Origin: an uncultured Prevotellaceae bacterium
Lineage (GTDB): Bacteria > Bacteroidota > Bacteroidia > Bacteroidales > Bacteroidaceae
Reading direction: 5' to 3'
Assembly (NCBI GenBank): GCA_900318995.1
Contig: ONMR01000001.1
Span: 265,979 to 329,978, forward strand
Length of the DNA stretch: 64,000 nucleotides
Shown here: piece by piece, positions 57,963 through 64,000 of the stretch
How the letters are laid out: each line of letters begins with the position of its first letter
Numbering within the stretch: position 1 is the stretch's first letter
The notes under the pieces: generated by a model
The model's database searches: none
Told to the model about the DNA's origin: nothing
Seen by the model: the letters and a program-made list of their open reading frames with translations, nothing else
Made by a program: the position numbers and the translations under genes

Positions 57963-59369
57963 TTGATTCTGGTGCACAACGACAATAATGACATACTGAG
58001 AAGTGAGGCCCGTTACAGACGGCTCACGGAGACACCGGTTCCACGGCTTGTTCTGAGCCTGGCGGTGCCCACCATAATAAGTATGTCCATATCAGCCATC
58101 TACAATATTGTGGATTCATGGTTTGTGGGCCACATCAGCACTGTCGCTACGGCGGGTGTGGGTGTGGCTTTCGCATATCAGTCACTCATACAGGCTACGG
58201 GATTCTTCTTTGGACACGGGTCAGGCAACTACATGTCCCGTGCGCTGGGTGCCCGTGATGCCGAGGGTGCCGGAAAGATGGCGGCCACGGGATTCCTGTC
58301 ATCGTTCCTGATAGGTATCGTGTTCATGGTGCTGGGCATGCTGTTCGTGACACCTCTTTCAAGGCTTTTAGGTGCTACGCCCGATGTGGTGCCTTACTCC
58401 AATGCCTACCTCCGGTGGATTCTGATTGCAACTCCGTTCCTGATATCGCAGATGACGCTTAACAACCAGTTGCGCCTGCAGGGCAATGCCATGCTGGCCA
58501 TGATTGGCATTGCGGTGGGAATGGTGCTGAACATATTCTTTGACTGGCTGCTTATAAACTGGTTGGGAATGGGAGTGAGCGGTGCGTCGCTAGCTACTTT
58601 GATCAGTCAGTTCATATCGTGGTGCCTGTTGCTGTGGGCTACCACATTACCGGGTAACGTACATATCAGTCTGCGCAACTTTGCTCCGTCACTGGAGCAT
58701 TACCGCGAGATAGGGGCGGGCGGTCTGCCGTCGCTTATGCGTCAGTCTCTGTCCAGCATATCGGCCATATGCATGAACTGGGCAGCAGCAAGTTATGCAT
58801 TGGAGGGGCAGGAGGCATCGACTATTGCTGCGTTTACCGTGGTGGCGCGTGTTATGCAGACCGCTATGGCGGTTATTCTGGGCGTGGGCCAGGGATTCCA
58901 GCCGGTTTGCGGATTCAACTGGGGCGCAAAACTGTATGGCAGAGTAAGGGAGTCGTACCTCTTTACAATAGGACTTTGTGTGGTTATCCTGCTGGTTACA
59001 TCGGCGGCAGGATGGATATTCGCTCCTGAGATAATTGCTTTCTTCCGTGATGAGGATCCTGAACTTATAAGGATAGGTACTGTGGTGCTTCGCTGGCAGT
59101 GTGTTGCATTCCCGCTGGTGGGCCTGACTACTCCTACGAACATGCTGCTGCAGAACATACGCCGTACAGGCCGTGCCACATTGCTGGCAATGACGCGTCA
59201 CGGAATAGCGTTCTATCCTACGCTTCTTATAATGCCTGCCATTTGGGGTCTGCAGGGTCTTGAGGCAACAATGGCTACGGCCGATCTGCTTACATTCAGC
59301 CTGGCCCTGCCGTTTGCCATCAGCATGATACGGGAACTTTCCGCCCGTGAAAAAGGCGAAATTTCATAA
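57963..59369 (+). CDS. MATE-family multidrug efflux transporter
   Basis: A 468-residue inner membrane exporter with about twelve membrane segments in two six-helix halves. MATE marks are VLSLAVPTIISMSISAIYNI and VDSWFVGHIS near the start, GQGFQPVCGFNWGAKLYGR in the second half. No ATG lies before residue 40, so translation must start at TTG 57963 or GTG 57972, both placed right after the promoter. The substrate is unknown. Confidence 0.9.
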   Translation: MILVHNDNNDILRSEARYRRLTETPVPRLVLSLAVPTIISMSISAIYNIVDSWFVGHISTVATAGVGVAFAYQSLIQATGFFFGHGSGNYMSRALGARDAEGAGKMAATGFLSSFLIGIVFMVLGMLFVTPLSRLLGATPDVVPYSNAYLRWILIATPFLISQMTLNNQLRLQGNAMLAMIGIAVGMVLNIFFDWLLINWLGMGVSGASLATLISQFISWCLLLWATTLPGNVHISLRNFAPSLEHYREIGAGGLPSLMRQSLSSISAICMNWAAASYALEGQEASTIAAFTVVARVMQTAMAVILGVGQGFQPVCGFNWGAKLYGRVRESYLFTIGLCVVILLVTSAAGWIFAPEIIAFFRDEDPELIRIGTVVLRWQCVAFPLVGLTTPTNMLLQNIRRTGRATLLAMTRHGIAFYPTLLIMPAIWGLQGLEATMATADLLTFSLALPFAISMIRELSAREKGEIS

Positions 59370-59376
59370 ATCTGCA

Positions 59377-59384
59377 TACCTTTG
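59377..59384 (+). promoter_or_regulatory. Promoter -7 box of the argE-like gene
   Basis: TACCTTTG, five bases before the ATG at 59390. The transcript is predicted to be leaderless. Confidence 0.7.
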
Positions 59385-59389
59385 CGCAT

Positions 59390-60442
59390 ATGGAACAACT
59401 GGAACTGCTTAAGCGGCTCATTGCCACTCCGTCAACCACCGGTTCGGAGCAGGAGGTATCGGCCATATTGAAGGCCGATATGGAGCGTCATGGCTACATG
59501 CCCGAGTGCATAGGGCTTAATCTGCTGTGCTACGGCCACAGTTATGATCCCGCCAAGCCTACTATTCTGCTCAACAGTCATATGGATACCGTAAAGCCGG
59601 TGGCAGGCTGGACCAGGGACCCGTTTACGCCTACCATTGAGAATGGCCGTCTTTACGGACTGGGCAGCAATGATGACGGCGCCGGACTGGTGTCACTGCT
59701 CTACGCATTCTATGAGTTGGACAGCAGGCCGCAGTCTTACAATCCTCTGTTCCTGGCTACGGCCGAGGAGGAGCGTAACGGTCAGAACGGCATGAAACTG
59801 GCAGTTCAGAGCCTGCCCAAGGTGGATGTGGCCATTATCAGTGAGCCTACCGGAATGCAGCCCGCCATTGCCGAGAAGGGCCTGATGGTGCTTGATTTTA
59901 CCGCTCACGGCAAGGCCGGGCATGCTGCGCGGAATGAGGGCGTCAATGCTCTGTACAGGGCTACAGAACTTATAGAGAAACTGCGTACATTCAAGTTTGA
60001 TAAGGTGTCAGACCTGCTTGGTCCCGTCAAGTTCACCATTACCATGATAAATGCCGGAACACAGCACAACGTGATTCCTGACACCTGCACCTTTACAGCC
60101 GATGTACGTACCAATGAGCTGTACTCCAACCATGAGGTGTTTGAAATAATAAAAGGACTTTTGCCGGAGTGGTGCGATGTTCAGGCCCGTTCTTTTAACC
60201 TGAATTCATCAAGGATAGATGCAAGTCATCCCATAATACGCAAGGCCGTAAGCATGGGGCTGGTTCCATACGGCTCGCCAACGCTTTCGGATCAGGCTGT
60301 CCTGGACTGCCCGTCATTCAAGATGGGTCCTGGTGATTCGGCCCGATCACATACTGCCGATGAGTACATCGGGTTGCAAGAGCTGGAATACGCGCTGCCT
60401 GTATACATGAAACTTCTTGATGGACTGATAGTTGTTGAATAA
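59390..60442 (+). CDS. argE: M20-family deacylase, acetyl- or succinylornithine deacetylase type
   Basis: A 350-residue zinc metallopeptidase of the ArgE/DapE group. Metal and catalytic residues lie in LLNSHMDTVKP (His, Asp), GSNDDGAGL (bridging Asp), ATAEEERNG (Glu pair) and, at the C-terminal end, ARSHTADEYI (His). It probably releases ornithine from its N-acyl form in arginine synthesis. Bacteroides use N-succinyl intermediates in this pathway, so succinylornithine is a likely substrate. It is not near other arg genes, so related M20 enzymes remain possible. Confidence 0.85.
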   Translation: MEQLELLKRLIATPSTTGSEQEVSAILKADMERHGYMPECIGLNLLCYGHSYDPAKPTILLNSHMDTVKPVAGWTRDPFTPTIENGRLYGLGSNDDGAGLVSLLYAFYELDSRPQSYNPLFLATAEEERNGQNGMKLAVQSLPKVDVAIISEPTGMQPAIAEKGLMVLDFTAHGKAGHAARNEGVNALYRATELIEKLRTFKFDKVSDLLGPVKFTITMINAGTQHNVIPDTCTFTADVRTNELYSNHEVFEIIKGLLPEWCDVQARSFNLNSSRIDASHPIIRKAVSMGLVPYGSPTLSDQAVLDCPSFKMGPGDSARSHTADEYIGLQELEYALPVYMKLLDGLIVVE

Positions 60443-60540
60443 TTATTCAACGTAGCACCAAAATAAGCATGATAAAGTGTTATTTTCTGTAAAAATCCTT
60501 TAAATTGCCCTCAAAAATATACAAAATAAAAAATAAAGAA

Positions 60541-60699
60541 TATCTTTGTACCGCGTTATCGAAACGGTGTATGTGGAGATAGCGCAATTGAAAGATAGAT
60601 AGTCCTTTTTATAAATATCATTGGGTTTCGTTTGATGTGAATCACGCGCCGCCAAAAAAAGAGAAGAGGTACCTGGAGGTAACTCTTCTTTTTTTTTAT
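60541..60699 (+). ncRNA. Candidate small RNA or attenuated leader
   Basis: A clean -7 box TATCTTTG (60541-60548) is followed by about 140 noncoding bases and a strong terminator at 60662-60699 (AGAAGAG-TACC paired with GGTA-CTCTTCT, one mismatch, then nine T). The predicted RNA starts near 60553 with a hairpin GCGTTATC/GATAGCGC. A second, weaker box TACTTTTA at 60699-60706 may serve the ATPase gene. So this is either a free small RNA or a leader with premature termination. I cannot match it to a known RNA family by eye. Confidence 0.5.
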
Positions 60700-60734
60700 A
60701 CTTTTACGGATGTAAACCATAAAAGGAGATTATT

Positions 60735-61556
60735 ATGGAAGGTGGTTATGCTGACGGAATAAGCCGGATAGAGATTCAGTCCCTTTGGGGCAGGAAGCAC
60801 ATAGTATGGGAACTGCGCCCTGACGTGAATATCCTGAGCGGAGTTAACGGTACCGGTAAGAGTACCATTCTTAACAAGACAGTGGCTCGACTTGACTATC
60901 TTTCGGGTGAAAGTCAGGATGAGACACCTGAAGTTCAGATAGATTATTATCCCGAGGGGGCGTCAAAGATCAAATATGACGTTATACGCAGTATTGACCG
61001 TCCTCTTATGCACAGCAATCTGCTGGAGAAAATGTCCGACAAGAGTGTAGTATCTGAACTGGATTGGCAGCTTTATAAGTTGCAGCGCAGATATCTGGAT
61101 TATCAGGTCAATATAGGTAACCGTACTATCCAACTGCTTACATCGGGCGATCCTGAGAAGATCCGTGAGGCTCAGGAGATATCGGCTCCCAAGATCAGGT
61201 TCATGGACTTTATGGATGAACTATTTGCCGATACAGGAAAGAAAATAGTCCGTACCAGCAATGAGATACTGTTTGACCAGTTCGGTTCGACGCTATTGCC
61301 GTACAGCCTGTCATCGGGCGAAAAACAGTTGCTGGTGATAATGCTTACTACCCTGGTTCAGGATATGACACCGGGAGTGCTGCTTATGGATGAGCCGGAG
61401 ATATCGCTTCATATTGAGTGGCAACAGCAGCTGATACAGCGTGTGCGTTCACTCAATCCCAATGTACAGATAATAATGACCACCCATTCGCCGGCACTTA
61501 TCATGGACGGTTGGATGGATGCCGTGTATGATGTGGATGATATTACGGTAAAGTGA
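60735..61556 (+). CDS. ABC-type AAA ATPase paired with DUF4435 protein
   Basis: A 273-residue soluble ATPase of the ABC/OLD-like group. Walker A GVNGTGKST is at about residues 36-44, the signature YSLSSGEKQLLVIML near 193-207, Walker B VLLMDEPEISLH, and the switch histidine in IIMTTHSPALI. The insertion between Walker A and signature is short, so no long SMC-like coiled coil is present. AGGAG at 60724-60728 precedes the ATG by six bases, which is rare here. Together with the next gene it has the makeup of PARIS (AriA ATPase plus AriB DUF4435), though it is shorter than AriA. A housekeeping role is also possible. Confidence 0.85.
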   Translation: MEGGYADGISRIEIQSLWGRKHIVWELRPDVNILSGVNGTGKSTILNKTVARLDYLSGESQDETPEVQIDYYPEGASKIKYDVIRSIDRPLMHSNLLEKMSDKSVVSELDWQLYKLQRRYLDYQVNIGNRTIQLLTSGDPEKIREAQEISAPKIRFMDFMDELFADTGKKIVRTSNEILFDQFGSTLLPYSLSSGEKQLLVIMLTTLVQDMTPGVLLMDEPEISLHIEWQQQLIQRVRSLNPNVQIIMTTHSPALIMDGWMDAVYDVDDITVK

Positions 61557-61569
61557 TCAGTCCGGTGGC

Positions 61570-62634
61570 ATGAAGAGACTTACCGATAACATAAACTCAC
61601 GCTACTTTGAAGCGGCCGACAGATTGCTTCCCAATAAGCGTCGCGGGCGTATCATAGCCTTTGTGGAGAGTTATGACGATGTCTCTTTCTGGCGTCTGCT
61701 GCTGGATGAGTTCGAGACTCCGGAGCACTATTTCCAGATTATGCTGCCCAATCGGGGTGGACTGACCAAGGGCAAGAAATCGGCCTTGCGTTCATGTATT
61801 GAGCACAATGGTTTGGGCAAGAACCTGATTGCCTGCGTGGACAGTGACTATGACTGGCTGCTGCAGGGTGTCACCCAGACATCAAAGGAGATAATCAGCA
61901 GTCCGTATGTAATCCAGACCTATGCCTATGCCATAGAGAACTATCAGTGCTGGGCCGGCAGCCTGCATCAGATATGTGTGCAGTGTACACTTAACGACCA
62001 TCGGCTGATAGATTTCAATGCGTTCATGGAACTCTACTCCAAGGCTGTATATCCGCTGTTTGTTTGGAACGTATGGTTCTACCGCAAGAAACTGCACAAC
62101 CAGTTCAGCATGCAGGACCTGAATATCGACATACGTCTCAAGTCTGTCGATGTGCGCCGTCCGCAAGGTTCGATCATGGGAGTAAGCGAGAGGGTAAGAC
62201 ACAAGGTCCATTCTCTGGAAACCCATTATCCTGATGCAGTGAATGAGGTGGCAAGCCTCCGTGAGGAACTGACATCAATGGGCGTGAGGGAGGATAATGC
62301 ATATCTGTTCCTGCAGGGGCATCATCTTGTTGAGAACATTATTATGAAACTGCTGACGCCGATATGTACTATCCTGCGTCAGGAGCGTGAGGCTGAAATA
62401 CGCCGTTATGCCGTGCATGACCAGCAGTACCGGAATGAGATAAGCGCATATCAGCACAGTCAGATGGGGCTGGCCGAGGCCCTGCGCAAGAACACTCACT
62501 ACCGCGAGTGTGAACTTTACCAGCGTATGCGTAATGATGTGAAGGAATTCTTATCTATGCTTCCAGAAAGCAGGGGTAATGACCAGCAGGACACTGAAAA
62601 CCTCCAATCGGCCAACCAGCATCAGGAAGGTTGA
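61570..62634 (+). CDS. DUF4435 (TOPRIM-like) protein, putative nuclease or effector
   Basis: A 354-residue protein with the DUF4435 pattern: AFVESYDDVSFW (Glu33) and ACVDSDYDW (Asp91, Asp93), which are the acidic residues of a TOPRIM fold. The C-terminal 150 residues are helical. In PARIS the DUF4435 partner AriB is held by the ATPase and released as a toxic nuclease on phage signals. It starts 13 bases after the ATPase. Its last 28 codons overlap the 3' end of trkH on the other strand, so the final residues (GNDQQDTENLQSANQHQEG) may be a late extension. Confidence 0.8.
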   Translation: MKRLTDNINSRYFEAADRLLPNKRRGRIIAFVESYDDVSFWRLLLDEFETPEHYFQIMLPNRGGLTKGKKSALRSCIEHNGLGKNLIACVDSDYDWLLQGVTQTSKEIISSPYVIQTYAYAIENYQCWAGSLHQICVQCTLNDHRLIDFNAFMELYSKAVYPLFVWNVWFYRKKLHNQFSMQDLNIDIRLKSVDVRRPQGSIMGVSERVRHKVHSLETHYPDAVNEVASLREELTSMGVREDNAYLFLQGHHLVENIIMKLLTPICTILRQEREAEIRRYAVHDQQYRNEISAYQHSQMGLAEALRKNTHYRECELYQRMRNDVKEFLSMLPESRGNDQQDTENLQSANQHQEG

Positions 62635-63000
62635 GAACCATTTGCCTATGGTGGGCATATCGTTCCAAGGTATGTTACATCCGTGATACCCTATCGTAAG
62701 GCCGATATTACTGAGACATGACAGCGATATGCCGTAAGCCTCGGCTATGTCAATGCCGATGGCAAGATAGAAGAACCATCCTACAAATACCAAAGCAAAG
62801 AAGAATATACTGAATGTGAGCACGCCCTGTCTGGTGGATTGTGGTATCACCTTGCCGTTTACGCGAACCGGAAGTATGGCGTTGGGGTGGAGTATGCGGT
62901 TAAACTCGTTGCGCATGGACTTGAGCAGTATTGCGATACGGATGGACTTCATACCACCTGTGGTTGAACCTGCACAGGCTCCGAAATACATGCACATAGC
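62551..63000 (-). pseudogene. trkH: Potassium uptake protein TrkH, C-terminal fragment
   Basis: About 149 residues of a Trk-type potassium transporter membrane subunit, from the third pore loop (FGACAGSTTGGMKSIR) through the last pore helix (SCLSNIGLTIGYHG) to the natural end VITPAFWKHR. The N-terminal two thirds are missing: the frame stops being TrkH-like at about 63000, where a gltX fragment of other origin begins. This looks like an assembly break rather than true gene decay. Confidence 0.85.
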
Positions 63001-63745
63001 TCAGCTGATGCGCCTCGACGAGAACGGCAACAAGAAAAAGCTTTCCAAGCGCGACATGGGCGCGAACCTCGACGACTACCGCAGGATGGGTTATCCCGTC
63101 CCGTCCGTCAGTGAATACGTCATGACGCTGCTCAACTCGAACTACGAGGAGTGGCACATGCAAAATCCCGACAAGAGCTGGCGAGACTTTCCGTTCTCGA
63201 TCAAGAAGATGAGTGCGTCCGGCTGCCTCTTCGACACGGAAAAGCTGAACGACGTATCGAAAAACGTGATCAGCCGTATGAACGCGGAGCAGGTGTTTGA
63301 CGGAGTATGCGGATACGCAAAGACCGAGGATCCGGAATTTTACGAAACGCTGACCGGCGATCCGGAATACGCAAAGCGCATCCTCTCGATCGGCAGAGGC
63401 GGCGCGAAGCCGAGAAAAGACTTCGCCGTCTGGGCGGACGTCAGACCGTACATGGCGTTCTTCTACGACAAATACTTCACCCGCGACGATGAAATGCCCG
63501 CGGACAAGGATAAAGCGGATATAAAGACGGCGCTCGAAAGCTTCGTTTCGACGTACGACGAAAACGACGATCAGAGCGCGTGGTTTGAAAAATGCAAGGA
63601 TATAGCGGAGTCGATCGGCTACGCCCGCGAGACGAAGCTTTACAGAAAGGAACCGGATAAATACAAGGGACACGTCGGCGACGTCGCGTCGTTCGTCCGC
63701 CTTGCCGTCACCGGCAGACAGAATTCGCCCGATCTGTATGAGGTC
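62984..63745 (+). pseudogene. gltX: Foreign glutamyl-tRNA synthetase fragment (probable assembly chimera)
   Basis: About 254 codons of a GltX, from the motif KYMHIAQLMRLDENGNKKKL and SKRD (the class I KMSKS-type loop) through the anticodon-binding region to DLYEV. Both ends are cut, with neither start nor stop. The codon use (many CGN, GCG, TCG and GAC) differs sharply from the host genes and the protein resembles the longer Firmicutes/Clostridia GltX. The left join AAATACATGCACATA reads as KYMHI in gltX and as part of MCMYF in trkH, so a short shared sequence could have misled an assembler. Confidence 0.85.
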
Positions 63746-63790
63746 AAACACCCTGCGGCGCAGCCTTTCCTTCTTGTCATAGCTGTCCAT
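63740..63790 (-). CDS. N-terminal scrap of an unknown gene
   Basis: An ATG at 63790, seven bases after the stop of the ATP-grasp gene, starts MDSYDKKERLRRRVFDL and then runs into the gltX fragment. The first 17 residues look like a host gene start in the same operon. They do not resemble the hydrophobic N-terminus expected of TrkH. Nothing more can be said. Confidence 0.35.
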
Positions 63791-63797
63791 GGCAGCC

Positions 63798-64000
63798 TCA
63801 CATAAGACTCAGTGCGTGAACTATGCGCTCATAATGCAGGAAGCGGGACGCGACAGCACCGTCCACGTCGGCGGCATAGTTCAGTATCTCGGCCAGGCGA
63901 TTGCCTCCGGCACGCGGAGAGACCTCCATTAGATAGGCTTTGCCATCGGTGCAGACACGGCACTCGACGTTGAACATGCCCGTGGTGATGTGCAACAGGT
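63798..64000 (-). CDS. ATP-grasp domain protein, C-terminal part
   Basis: About 67 residues open to the right window edge. GMFNVECRVCTDGKAYLMEV followed by SPRAGGNRLAEIL is the metal-binding end of an ATP-grasp ligase (the Glu and the Asn in E-x-x-x-R-x-G-G-N), followed by a short helical tail. It could be a carboxylate-amine ligase. The substrate is unknown and the rest lies outside the window. Confidence 0.7.
   Translation of the reverse strand, partial: LLHITTGMFNVECRVCTDGKAYLMEVSPRAGGNRLAEILNYAADVDGAVASRFLHYERIVHALSLM

Noticed and set aside
62984-63745. Horizontal transfer of gltX into trkH
   Set aside because: The fragment lacks both ends and any mobile element, and joins at a short sequence coding in both genes; an assembly error explains this better.
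62900-63790. A 296-codon leftward open frame over the last kilobase
   Set aside because: It is the shadow of the high-GC gltX fragment on the other strand plus bits of trkH and an unknown gene, joined across a probable chimera.

Overview
The window is a 64 kb piece of a Bacteroidales genome, most likely a gut or rumen bacterium recovered as a metagenome assembly. The evidence is as follows. Promoters fit the Bacteroidetes -7 consensus TAnnTTTG. Most genes lack a clear Shine-Dalgarno sequence. The 2-oxoacid:ferredoxin oxidoreductase operon, the paired XRE-cupin regulators and acyl-CoA ligases, the MG2/plug-like outer membrane protein, the TPR-HTH regulator and lipoproteins with acidic +2 to +5 residues are all typical of the order. 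Genus cannot be fixed by eye.

Layout. 1-11213 (+): division and cell wall cluster murE (cut by the window edge)-mraY-murD-ftsW-murG::murC-ftsQ-ftsA-ftsZ, with murG and murC fused into one 834-codon frame. 11210-14446: recO (-), tRNA-Glu and rpsT (+), gyrB (-). 14561-19088 (+): an alternating regulator-ligase-regulator-ligase operon. 19123-24013 (+): coiled-coil surface lipoprotein, OmpA-like porin and a secreted protein with a sorting-domain-like C-terminus. 24025-29893 (-): outer membrane protein, korCBAD, FKBP lipoprotein, glyS. 30120-36546 (+): parC, a DUF3316-like protein, S41 protease, sppA, tRNA-Leu. 36573-41157 (-): a large MG2/plug-like protein and a membrane TPR-HTH regulator, which share an identical tandem operator at identical promoter spacing. 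41312-50380 (+): murF, SGNH hydrolase, folP, dacA, groSL, purN, deoD, prmC, recX, comF. 50438-50628: a 191 bp nested inverted-repeat element. 50677-60442 (+): queA, a DUF4143 ATPase behind twin palindromes, a HAD hydrolase, etfBA-acyl-CoA dehydrogenase, a MATE exporter, an argE-like deacylase. 60541-62634 (+): a candidate terminated small RNA, then an AAA ATPase plus DUF4435/TOPRIM pair that recalls the PARIS defence system.

The last kilobase is not trustworthy. A Firmicutes-type gltX fragment (about 62984-63745) interrupts a trkH gene through a short shared sequence, which looks like an assembly chimera rather than biology. The flanking trkH, an unknown N-terminus and an ATP-grasp C-terminus are host-like fragments.

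Possible new biology, in order of my interest: the MurG-MurC fusion, the shared tandem operator of the TPR regulator and its neighbour, the large hairpin element before queA, the short AAA-DUF4435 pair with its leader RNA, and the twin palindromes of the DUF4143 ATPase.
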